A DNA stretch of 14,349 nucleotides, taken from positions 1-14,349 of the forward strand of contig JAJDEE010000096.1 of the NCBI GenBank assembly GCA_029259975.1, read 5' to 3'. The position numbers and the translations under genes are program-made. This document shows, in pieces, positions 1 through 6,676 of the stretch. The stretch comes from Planctomycetota bacterium (GTDB taxonomy: Bacteria; Planctomycetota; Planctomycetia; Pirellulales; Lacipirellulaceae). The notes under the pieces are model-generated. The model had not been told where the DNA came from. It made no database searches and saw nothing but the letters and a program-made list of their open reading frames with translations. The first letter of the stretch is position 1, and the number at the start of each line of letters is the position of its first letter.

Positions 1-529
1 AGCACGAATCGAGATGCCTGATCAATCGCCACTGGTCGAGCCACTTCGGTCGATTGGCTTCGAGCCAGCCGTCATCGGGCGCATCCTGTCACGATTTCGA
101 TCGCATGATGTGCAAGTCTGGTCCGACGTGACGCTGGCGGCGCTTGAACGCAAGGGTCGGTCATTTTTTCAGCGAAGCCCTCAAGCATTTTTCATGGACA
201 GTATCCAGCAGGCAGCCAAGGGTCGTCGCACCCCGCCCGATTGGTTCTGCGAATTACAGAAGGCTGAGGAACGTAACCAAGCTGAGCAACTTCGCCGGAA
301 GCGACAACAATCCGAAGAGGGCAAAGCCCAGATTTCTGACGTGGACGATTCCCAGCGAGCCCATTTCGAAAAGCTGGTTCAGGAAATGTCTTCGCAGTTC
401 TGTGCAGCCGGTCAGCCGCCACAAGCAGCCAAGAAGAACGCTGAGCGATTTGCTAAAGAACATCTCCATCGAAACCGTCCCATAAAGCGGTCCTCAAAAC
501 GACCCCTCGGGAACCTGTTCCGATCGTGA
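1..529 (+). CDS. Hypothetical protein resembling the C-terminal region of plasmid replication proteins (probably 5'-partial)
   Basis: The first ATG in this frame is at 14 and gives 171 residues, but the frame is open to the window edge and no clear ribosome binding site precedes the ATG, so the gene probably starts further left. The protein is helical and charged. Residues about 12-80 (a GF..A.I...F stretch, then DVT, FF..SP.AFF, then a PPDWF motif) follow the pattern seen near the C-terminus of many plasmid Rep or DnaD-like replication proteins, where a helix bundle precedes an 'NPAG...I...PP..' segment. Residues about 80-105 are a Lys/Arg/Gln-rich helix, and the tail is very basic (RPIKRSSKRP). 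No catalytic motif is visible. The replication link rests on pattern resemblance only. The direct repeats 145 bases downstream would fit a replication or mobile-element setting. Confidence 0.5.
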   Translation, partial: ARIEMPDQSPLVEPLRSIGFEPAVIGRILSRFRSHDVQVWSDVTLAALERKGRSFFQRSPQAFFMDSIQQAAKGRRTPPDWFCELQKAEERNQAEQLRRKRQQSEEGKAQISDVDDSQRAHFEKLVQEMSSQFCAAGQPPQAAKKNAERFAKEHLHRNRPIKRSSKRPLGNLFRS

Positions 530-796
530 GTAACTTCTTCAAGCAAATCTCTTTGTTTCAAGAGTATCTTTGATAAGTACATTTGACGCATGGCCGTGGT
601 GCTGAATTGCCTGAGAATTTCGCCAGCGATACCGGCAAGTTGCCCGTGAAGTGGTACTCGCTAGCGATGAGAAAACGTCACGCAAAGTCCACCCGTTTTC
701 AGGATAACGTCACAGTAAGTCCACCTGCTGACGCGAAAAAGTGTTACGCGGAGTCCACCTGAAAGAGTGGTAGTCAACGTAAGCTGATTATTCACT
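530..796. other. Non-coding gap with direct repeats
   Basis: No convincing gene lies between the Rep-like gene and the nuclease gene. A frame without a start codon stays open on the plus strand from about 575 to 763 and runs through the repeats described separately. It may be the decayed end of a mobile-element gene, but I recognise no protein family in it. A weak hairpin (CTCTT/AAGAG, about 549-564) follows the upstream stop codon without a convincing T-run. Confidence 0.4.
674..761. repeat. Three 22-bp imperfect direct repeats, 32 and 34 bp apart
   Basis: Copies lie at 674-695, 706-727 and 740-761. All three share the core AGTCCACC preceded by a GTCAC/GTTAC box; the first two copies both begin AACGTCAC. 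Read on the minus strand the unit starts GGTGGACT and continues to GTGAC or GTAAC. Spaced multiple binding sites of this kind occur at the ends of IS21-family elements, and a period near three helical turns is also typical of replication iterons. The sequence alone does not decide between them. No transposase gene remains beside them. Confidence 0.65.
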
Positions 797-1717
797 TTAC
801 TTGGCGTTCTTTTCAGTGCCAGTAATAGGCTGAATATACACCAATCCCTTTGTTTGAGCCGCCTTGACTTTTTTGTCGATCATATCGCGAAAGGAAATTT
901 GATGTTCGAGGACCAAAACCAAATCTTCTCCATCGACAAACATCGTCTTGATCGCCTTTCCTTGGACGATTGACTGAATTACGTTATCGCTGAATCCATG
1001 GACTGAAATAAAAAGTCCACGCCCGTACATTTTTCCTTCGATCTTGCCGACAAACTGATAGACGGGTTCGTTGGCAGCACTTTTGTCCTGCCATTTTGCT
1101 TCGACGAGATAGTGTTCTCCGTCGTACTTTATTGTTCCATCGATCTGTTCCCCACTTACCCTGAATGGATCGGTAACCTCAAGAGATTCAAGCCTTGCGA
1201 GTTCGGCGAGAATCTTCTCCAAAGCATATCCGCGTTCTTGAGGTTTTAGAGAACCAGTGTGAAGGGCAAGAAAATCGTCACGTAGACGCGGAAGGCTCCT
1301 TCGTGGAAGCTGCTCTTCTACCTCTTTTGCTACGCGCCGTTTGCGATCCTCATGTATCTTTGCATCTCTAATCTCTGTGAGTTGCTTAAGATGTTCAAGA
1401 TGATTCTCAGCGGTAGATCGGTCGAGTTTGCCTAGTTTCTCGAAATAGTAGGGATCAAAGCGTTCCCACTTCGTCAACGATTGAAGCATAGCGCGAAATG
1501 GCCCAAGTCCGTTGTCCGTTCGCGCGGCAAGTTGGCCAAACATGCTATCCACCATGGCGGATCGGGATAGCCCATGCTCTTTGAAATTCTCGATCACGCG
1601 CAAATCGGAAGTGGGGCAATCGTGATCTTTGAAGAATGTGAATATGTCCTTCCTTGGCCAGAATACGGAGAGGATGCAGTCTTTCATGCATCCTTTGATG
1701 TCATTTGGAAAGCTCAT
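797..1717 (-). CDS. Mrr-like PD-(D/E)xK restriction endonuclease family protein
   Basis: A 306-residue protein, probably a DNA endonuclease acting on foreign or modified DNA. The C-terminal half carries a PD-(D/E)xK nuclease core: RGYALEKIL (about 162-170, with a conserved Glu), then GEQIDG with Asp193, and VEAK with Glu206 and Lys208. These are followed by a beta/alpha segment ending in RGLFIS (233-238), as in type IV Mrr-like enzymes. The N-terminal 150 residues are helical and contain an early 'SVFWPRKDIFTFF' block that I associate with stand-alone defence nucleases of this length; their role is unknown, perhaps target sensing. No methyltransferase or specificity gene is adjacent, so it is not a classical type II pair. 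The ATG at 1717 is kept because the product length suits the family; Met11 is an alternative start. No strong promoter or terminator is visible. Confidence 0.8.
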   Translation of the reverse strand: MSFPNDIKGCMKDCILSVFWPRKDIFTFFKDHDCPTSDLRVIENFKEHGLSRSAMVDSMFGQLAARTDNGLGPFRAMLQSLTKWERFDPYYFEKLGKLDRSTAENHLEHLKQLTEIRDAKIHEDRKRRVAKEVEEQLPRRSLPRLRDDFLALHTGSLKPQERGYALEKILAELARLESLEVTDPFRVSGEQIDGTIKYDGEHYLVEAKWQDKSAANEPVYQFVGKIEGKMYGRGLFISVHGFSDNVIQSIVQGKAIKTMFVDGEDLVLVLEHQISFRDMIDKKVKAAQTKGLVYIQPITGTEKNAK

Positions 1718-2340
1718 TTAGCAGTCGTGATTCTTAATGTGATACGGTCGAATAGGACGAAGAAACGTCTGTAGTAGTCGGGATGGCGAGCGAACTGAGT
1801 GGCCCTTAGCAAAAAGAATTGTAATTGATGGAAACGATACTCACAAACACTAGATGAGCCAGCACCGGTTCATCTAGTGAAGGCTCCATGTCCTGTAAGG
1901 TACACCCTGTAAATTGCCATCACTAAGTGGATTAGCCATCCGCCGTACGTTACTACTCAAAGGATGGCCACCTAGGGTTGGCCACGGTCGTCACTCACGC
2001 GAAACGCTTTTTGTCGGAAACTCCTGCCCTTGTAATCGCAGGCATAACGACAGACGTGGTTGATGTTCTTCAAAGCAGTCGACGACACCTGGTAAACATC
2101 GGCTTACCACCGTTGCTAAGGGGGCGGTCTTACCAATCGCCATGTCGTTGGTCCGTAGAGCGCAGTGCATCGAGAGGTGCTTGCTGTGCTCGACGGGGGC
2201 TTGTCGGAGTAATCCCTGCATCCGTGCAGTCAGCATTTGTATTGCTGCTGCACACTCCGCAGACTAATCCCGACATTCTACCCGATGCCCTTGGCGGATG
2301 TTGTTGAATCAAGGGCGATGCGGAAAAACTCACTGACTGA
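1718..2340. other. Intergenic stretch without a recognisable gene
   Basis: Open frames on both strands (for example plus 1978-2307) have irregular amino-acid content and match no family I recognise. The stretch contains the strong inverted repeat at 1848-1879, two nearby copies of TGGCCA (about 1965-1983) and a small hairpin TGGTAA/TTACCA near 2090-2110. It may be decayed mobile-element sequence or the unrecognised leader of the structured RNA region that follows. Confidence 0.5.
1848..1879. repeat. 13-bp inverted repeat (hairpin or operator-like dyad)
   Basis: The arm at 1848-1860 (CACTAGATGAGCC) pairs with the arm at 1867-1879 (GGTTCATCTAGTG) across a 6-base loop, with one G-U pair. It lies about 130 bases upstream of the nuclease start on the minus strand. 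Neither strand shows a proper T-run after the stem, so a terminator is unlikely. An operator, a transcript leader hairpin or a mobile-element end is possible. Confidence 0.6.
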
Positions 2341-2464
2341 TTTTTCTTTCAGAGAGCCGCAGTTGTCAAAGCAGGTGCGTGGTCATGGATTGAAGACCAC
2401 AAATCCTGCCCAGGGGGTCCGGTTCTCTTCGGAGACCGTTCAACCTGGCCAGCGCGGGGAGCTT

Positions 2465-2482
2465 CCTACTGGCGACAGTAGG
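2465..2482 (+). ncRNA. GNRA-tetraloop hairpin within the structured RNA
   Basis: CCTACTG (2465-2471) and CAGTAGG (2476-2482) form a perfect 7-bp stem capped by GCGA, extendable by one U-G pair. In bacterial group II introns a GNRA-capped stem in the same sequence context sits in domain I, where such loops dock into receptors. This is the strongest single clue to the identity of the region. Confidence 0.7.
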
Positions 2483-3052
2483 GACCGGGTTTGTCACTCG
2501 GCGATCGAGTTAAATGCTCGACGGCGAATAGCTCAACCGTGAAAGGCCCTTGAGGGCTTGCTGGTCAATGTGCCAAGAGACGGAGCCAAACACTCGAAAA
2601 CCCGTAATCGGAGGGTAAGCGAATGCTTCCATGTTCGGTTTGCAGAAATCGAAAGCTCGTCTTTCGGAAACTATGGCAGTCTGGCGACTGCACATACGGT
2701 TGCGGTGTCCTCGGCGTAACACCCGATAGGGACGTGACTTGGCAGGTGATGACAACTGCTAACGCAGGAAGGTCTGTTGGGACCGGTATGGTAACCGGTG
2801 CTTGGGAGCGACAGCCCCAAGTGTTTCAAATCCAGCAGACTGGGAGTGTGGTCCAAGTAGATAGCTCGCCGGGAGGTGAGGCGGTGGTCGGAGCGAAGGC
2901 TTCGACGTGCTGGAGAGTTTTCCAGTTCGCGCGGCAAGGCAGTCGCGACCCGTTCGGGCGTAAGGGTGGTTCCTTTCGCAGATTCCGACGACGAAAGGAC
3001 TGACGGACACGCAGACCATGTTCTGCGTTAAAAACTGCTTTGAATGGACGTG

Positions 3053-3068
3053 CTCACCGCAAGGTGAG
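3053..3068 (+). ncRNA. GCAA-tetraloop hairpin within the structured RNA
   Basis: CTCACC (3053-3058) pairs perfectly with GGTGAG (3063-3068) around a GCAA loop, a standard GNRA tetraloop. It lies in the second half of the structured region, beyond the part that resembles intron domain I, and is followed at 3101-3116 by another perfect 6-bp stem (CAGTTC/GAACTG). Confidence 0.65.
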
Positions 3069-3253
3069 TCTGTGAAAGGTAGCGAGCGGCTATGCGTGAA
3101 CAGTTCTGACGAACTGATCACTCATGGCGGCGGACTGACGGCAATAATCGACGTGCGCTTTGCACACGATGGTGTTTGCTGAAGGTTGTTGAAGTGAAAG
3201 GCTTTATGGAGAGCGAAGCTCACAATATGAATATGGCTACGTTCGATAAAGTT

Positions 3254-3344
3254 GGATGCCGAAGGCATTCCTTGTCTCGCACGATGCGAGTGCGCTGCTG
3301 ACCATTCGGATGATGGTCAGCGGTCGCCCAAGGAGTATGGCATC
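3254..3344 (+). ncRNA. Nested multi-helix module near the 3' end of the structured RNA
   Basis: An outer pairing of GATGCC (3255-3260) with GGCATC (3339-3344) encloses CCTTG (3270-3274) paired with CAAGG (3329-3333). These in turn enclose two hairpins: CTCGCA/TGCGAG with a CGA loop (3276-3290) and a 9-bp stem GCTGACCAT/ATGGTCAGC (3297-3321). The nesting is consistent and without conflicts, as expected for a folded RNA domain. A local ATGCC/GGCAT hairpin (3256-3267) could compete with the outer helix. Confidence 0.55.
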
Positions 3345-3378
3345 TACTTTCACCTATAGCGTTACGATTGGCTTTCTC

Positions 3379-3417
3379 GGGAAGTTGTGCCACAAACAAC
3401 TTCCCATCTTTTGATCT
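3379..3417 (+). terminator. Terminator-like hairpin between the structured RNA and the basic ORF
   Basis: GGGAAGTTGT (3379-3388) pairs perfectly over 10 bp with ACAACTTCCC (3396-3405) around a 7-base loop and is followed by ATCTTTTGATCTTT. The T content is moderate, so it may act as a Rho-independent terminator for the RNA or as a leader hairpin controlling the ORF that starts 24 bases later. Confidence 0.5.
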
Positions 3418-3429
3418 TTCGATGAGCGC

Positions 3430-4077
3430 ATGAGTCAAAATGGAGAAATCAAAACACTCAGCGGATTTGTGCAGCAAATCGCTGTTAGCACTTTACCGTG
3501 GGGCTACTGGTGGTACGTCTCTGGCTGGATTCCAACAGGAAAAGACGCGACAATCATCGATGCCAAGTTGATCGCGAAATACGATATCACCGCATCCGAA
3601 GCGACTCGCTGGCGTCGCAAGCAGCGTGGCATTTCCAACATCCGCTACTATCGGCACGGACGTCAGTTTGTCATCTTCTTCACCAAGGGCCATCACCCCA
3701 TCTGGGTGGCCGAACAACAAAACATCCGTGACATTCGCAAAGTCCCATTTCGCGTTGGCGGTTACTCAATCAGCTATCGCCCAGGCGGTCGAACTCGCAA
3801 GGGCGACCGCGACCCCAAGTGGCACTCACACGTGCAAATCGACCTGTCACGCTACAAGGAAATCAAAGCCCACTTTCTCGCCGTGGCCAAGCGGAAGACC
3901 GATGCTCAGCTTGGTTTGATGTTCTACGAATTGCCGTTTGAGCCATATGCCCCAGTGCGGAGGCAGTTCGGGACGATATGGCGAGAAGTCAATCGAGTTC
4001 GGAAGAAGTCGAGTTTATCAATCGTGCCTCTGGAAGTGCTGCCGCTTAGGCGACGAATTGTGCAGGTTCACCATTGA
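3430..4077 (+). CDS. Small basic protein of unknown function, associated with the upstream structured RNA
   Basis: This 215-residue protein is rich in Arg, Lys and aromatic residues. Recognisable blocks are LPWGYWWYVSGWIP (22-35), SEATRWRRKQRG (56-67), RHGRQFVIFFTKGHHP (75-90), FRVGGYSISYR (107-117) and FEPYAPVRRQ (170-179). Alternating beta-like segments with basic patches suggest nucleic-acid binding. No catalytic motif, zinc site or membrane segment is evident. From memory similar proteins recur as multicopy hypothetical genes in planctomycetes, which would suggest a mobile or RNA-linked family; I cannot verify this. It follows the terminator-like hairpin closely and lacks a clear Shine-Dalgarno site; a tiny out-of-frame ATG at 3422 overlaps its start region. 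Its 3' end overlaps that of drmC by 10 nt on opposite strands. Confidence 0.7.
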   Translation: MSQNGEIKTLSGFVQQIAVSTLPWGYWWYVSGWIPTGKDATIIDAKLIAKYDITASEATRWRRKQRGISNIRYYRHGRQFVIFFTKGHHPIWVAEQQNIRDIRKVPFRVGGYSISYRPGGRTRKGDRDPKWHSHVQIDLSRYKEIKAHFLAVAKRKTDAQLGLMFYELPFEPYAPVRRQFGTIWREVNRVRKKSSLSIVPLEVLPLRRRIVQVHH

Positions 4078-4874
4078 GCGGCCTGCAATAGCCCAGCCTC
4101 AAGAAGCTTACCGAAGTGAGTTGTTAGCTGTCGAGAAACAGCGGGTGATCGAACCAGAAGACCGACCTCAATGTTTCTTTCTTGCGCTGCTTCTGTGAAG
4201 TTGGCGGATGATACAAACGCGATGCGGTGATCGACGACAATACATTTTGCGTGGAGACAGGCCCTTTGCTTGGAACCAGCTTGAAGCGACCTCGGATCGT
4301 AGAACAGATCAGGTAGTCTCTTGCCGGCGGGCCACTCCTGCGTCTTAAAACGTCTGAGGAATCGCCGAATCACAATGTCATCGATGGTCGAGTCACCAAT
4401 CGGTCGCTGGATATCAAGAAACATTCGCACGTTCAGCGACGACAATTCGTCCATTTTCTCAGCAAGTGCTCTGAAGACCTGTTGGCCCTGATAGACCGCG
4501 TAGCCAGCAACAAGAACAGACTCTTTGGCGTTTGCAAACATCTCGCGGACCACGACACTAGTGTCTCGATTGGCAACCGAAGACTCTTCTGGACCTGAGG
4601 TCACAACGTCAATAGCTTCCCCCGACTTGCGGTGTGAACGACGATCTATGATCAAAAGGTCGATAAGAGTAGCAATCTGCTTTGAACTAAACTCTTGCTC
4701 TACAAATGCTTGCAATTCGCCTGCGACTTTGTCAGAAAATTTGCTGGTAACAAAACGGCCTACGGCGGTGCTATTGAAGGGAGCACACAGTCTCCCGGTT
4801 CGCAGTGCGGTGGCAACACTACGGATATCGCTATCGGAAAGTGTCAATAAATTGTTTGTTATACCATCGGCCAT
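4068..4874 (-). CDS. drmC: DISARM protein DrmC, phospholipase D-like
   Basis: A 268-residue protein and the third core component of DISARM, a defence system that blocks incoming phage DNA. The C-terminal part holds one HKD phospholipase D motif: His208, Lys210 and Asp215 (HAKCIVVD), followed by SSANFTE (222-228) and the typical NIEVG strand. The N-terminal third is helical. PLD-fold enzymes hydrolyse phosphodiesters in DNA or lipids; in DISARM, DrmC is known to be less essential than DrmA and DrmB and its exact substrate is unsettled. A single HKD copy implies that a dimer makes the full active site. The start codon at 4874 lies inside the end of drmB (16-nt overlap), indicating translational coupling. 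The 3' end overlaps the convergent basic ORF by 10 nt, so no terminator lies between them. Confidence 0.92.
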   Translation of the reverse strand: MADGITNNLLTLSDSDIRSVATALRTGRLCAPFNSTAVGRFVTSKFSDKVAGELQAFVEQEFSSKQIATLIDLLIIDRRSHRKSGEAIDVVTSGPEESSVANRDTSVVVREMFANAKESVLVAGYAVYQGQQVFRALAEKMDELSSLNVRMFLDIQRPIGDSTIDDIVIRRFLRRFKTQEWPAGKRLPDLFYDPRSLQAGSKQRACLHAKCIVVDHRIAFVSSANFTEAAQERNIEVGLLVRSPAVSRQLTTHFGKLLEAGLLQAAQW

Positions 4875-6676
4875 GGGAATAACTCTATTCCAAGATTATC
4901 AACGGTGGGCACGACCAGCGCCCGATCAAGAAAGTCGTTGTGCTGCTCACACGATGTTTCGGCGATAAGCAGGCAACCATGGCAAGCGGCACCATGTAGG
5001 AAGCGATGCTCATGTTCACTTTGTGGGTTGTGCTGAGAGCAAACGGGGTCGTTAGAGCAAAGCTCCGCCATCTCCAAGGCATTCCGAATGTGTTCGTGAA
5101 TTCGACGACCGACTTGGATCAAACCACCGAGTGTTCCTTCCGCATCGGTCGTGCCGGTATAGATCAAGATGCCGTAGCCGATGCTCGGCAGAGCGTAAAT
5201 CCGTTCGCGTAGGGAACTAGCAGGATAACCGCACTCAAGAGATACTGCTGTAATAAGCATATGCGAAAAGGAATGCAGCATGAGGTAGGGCAAGCCTGGA
5301 AACTGCCTATTGCTTCCCTGATGTTCGTCCATCCAGCACGCAAAACCAGCTTCGAGTTGATGCCCTCGATGCTGAACACTGTCTTGTGCGACCCATTTTT
5401 CAACGGTTTCACGGTTGAACTGGATGAAGATGCCTTCGCCTTTGTTCTCAATAGCAGGGAGCCAACTTGTTTCTCGTGCGAGTGACGCACGACGAACACC
5501 AATCTCCAACTCACCCTCGATGTCAGGCGCAAGGGCCTCAAAACGCGTGAATCCGACAAGTGACACAACCTCACGAAGACGATGAACCAGCACGACGCGT
5601 TCAATGGGCTGCATCCATGGCTGGTCCCATTTCTCCTTCGGAAATGTCCGAGCAAAAAAGTTCCCGTCAGGTCGATCTTCTCCGATTGCTTCTTTTGCGG
5701 TGACCAGGGTCTCTAGTTCGGCTTGCTTCACGGATTTTTGTTCTACCGTTGTCACATTGCGGCGGGCATCGATTTCGGCAAAGACTTCCTCGTCTGTCAG
5801 GCCATCGAGTGATGCATTCACGCGCGCCTTGCGTCGCTCGTAACGCAGCATTTCAAGGTCTTCGACTTCTGATAGGAACTCCCATACGGTATCAACAGCT
5901 GCCTTGATGGTCTCATCACGGTCAGGGAGCGAAATAACGCTCATAATCTGAGAGAAATAGGCGTTGCTGGCGGTCCGAATGAGCAAGCGGCTTGGCTCAC
6001 CACACTTTTCCTTCGTGTATGGGCCAAGCCAGGGCCGTGCGCCATCACAGTTGCCTAGCGCCCTTTCCGCAAATCTTGCAGCTTGCGCCATGCTACGTTC
6101 AGCTCGGCACTCGCAACGCACGAACACTTCCGAAAGGTCACCGCTTGTTCCGCGTTCGACAATCCAAAGGCGTCGTCGGCATTCTGTTGGCCCATTGTGG
6201 ACAAAGGCATACCAGTCAATGTCTCCGATGTGTCCGGCTCGGCAAGCACGGACGAATCGAATAGGAACCACACTGCGTCGCTTTTTATCGCGGTCAATAT
6301 ATCTGCCACGATTGAGTTCACTGCGATGTACGAGCATCCGCGAACGAACATAAGACTCGTCATCTTTGGTGCTGACATCTTGAGTGATAAACCACTCAGG
6401 AAATTGCCATGCGTTGATGCCGGTGGCCGGCGCGTGTGGATCGTCTTGGTCGGGTGGCGGTAACCGAAGCTGAATTGTTGGAACATCGAGCAAGCGACAG
6501 AGCTTTTCCTGTAACCGTGGTTCCGAGATTTCCTCACCAAGAGGAAACCAGTAATCAAGCCCAGCCAATAATACCGAGTGGTCCGGTAAATCAATCATCG
6601 CGCCAGGGCCAAATGTTGTGATCAACTGGCTTTGACGTATTTGTCCGTGGGCACGTTTTGCGCGAGCCTTGCTCAT
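4859..6676 (-). CDS. drmB: DISARM protein DrmB (DUF1998 family)
   Basis: Core DISARM subunit that binds the DrmA helicase; together they form the DNA-loading complex. It has 605 residues when started at the ATG at 6676, which overlaps the drmA stop as ATGA. A start 45 bases upstream in the same frame gives an extra 15-residue low-similarity leader and is less likely. The N-terminus has the family hallmark FGPGAMIDLP (22-31) after a Gln/Ser-rich start. A cysteine cluster at about 145-225 (RACRAGHIGDIDW, then CEC) looks like a zinc-binding insert. The C-terminal DUF1998 domain includes LHSFSHMLI (467-475), SLRERIYALPSIGYGILIYT (488-507) and a metal-site pattern with Cys540, Cys546, Cys565, Cys568 and Cys576. 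The length is normal for the family and no key residue appears missing. Confidence 0.93.
   Translation of the reverse strand: MSKARAKRAHGQIRQSQLITTFGPGAMIDLPDHSVLLAGLDYWFPLGEEISEPRLQEKLCRLLDVPTIQLRLPPPDQDDPHAPATGINAWQFPEWFITQDVSTKDDESYVRSRMLVHRSELNRGRYIDRDKKRRSVVPIRFVRACRAGHIGDIDWYAFVHNGPTECRRRLWIVERGTSGDLSEVFVRCECRAERSMAQAARFAERALGNCDGARPWLGPYTKEKCGEPSRLLIRTASNAYFSQIMSVISLPDRDETIKAAVDTVWEFLSEVEDLEMLRYERRKARVNASLDGLTDEEVFAEIDARRNVTTVEQKSVKQAELETLVTAKEAIGEDRPDGNFFARTFPKEKWDQPWMQPIERVVLVHRLREVVSLVGFTRFEALAPDIEGELEIGVRRASLARETSWLPAIENKGEGIFIQFNRETVEKWVAQDSVQHRGHQLEAGFACWMDEHQGSNRQFPGLPYLMLHSFSHMLITAVSLECGYPASSLRERIYALPSIGYGILIYTGTTDAEGTLGGLIQVGRRIHEHIRNALEMAELCSNDPVCSQHNPQSEHEHRFLHGAACHGCLLIAETSCEQHNDFLDRALVVPTVDNLGIELFPWPMV

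Larger units (their letters stand above)
2375..3405 (+). ncRNA. Large structured RNA region; first half resembles domain I of a group II intron
   Basis: About 1 kb without a credible ORF is packed with perfect plus-strand hairpins. It opens with GTGCG (2375-2379), the classic group II intron 5' end. Next come a UUCG tetraloop on TCTC/GAGA (2424-2435) and a GCGA tetraloop on a 7-bp stem (2465-2482) framed by 'CGGGGAGCTTCC...GGACCGGGT', very close to the domain I layout I remember for bacterial group II introns. More stems follow: 2650-2666, 2676-2691, 2704-2723, 2782-2799, 2801-2821, 2971-2999, a GCAA tetraloop on 6 bp at 3053-3068, and 3101-3116. The tetraloop types point to transcription of the plus strand. 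I find no reverse transcriptase and no domain V hairpin, so this is a truncated or diverged intron, or another large RNA of similar fold. Confidence 0.55.

Noticed and set aside
674..761. CRISPR array
   Set aside because: Only three imperfect repeats with 10-12 base gaps, much shorter than spacers, and no cas genes.
1848..1879. Integron attC site or Rho-independent terminator
   Set aside because: No integron core sites and no T-run on either strand.
1978..2307. 109-codon plus-strand frame as a gene
   Set aside because: No family resemblance, skewed composition and an overlapping minus-strand frame of similar quality.
2821..2835. T-loop-like stretch TTTCAAATCC suggesting a tRNA
   Set aside because: Neighbouring bases do not form a T-arm, acceptor or anticodon stem. 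It lies inside the structured region and fits other pairings.
2623..3003. 126-codon plus-strand frame as a gene
   Set aside because: The amino-acid pattern is irregular, no family is recognisable and it overlays many perfect hairpins. It is more likely a chance frame in structured RNA; it has no reverse transcriptase motifs.
3068..3106. Possible group II domain V hairpin
   Set aside because: A GTAGC/GCTAT stem exists, but the 34-nt two-helix layout with the AGC triad, bulge and GNRA cap is not met, and a better stem at 3101-3116 competes for part of it.
5164..5655. Minus-strand and plus-strand long frames inside drmB and drmA as separate genes
   Set aside because: They are alternative-frame shadows of strongly supported DISARM genes.
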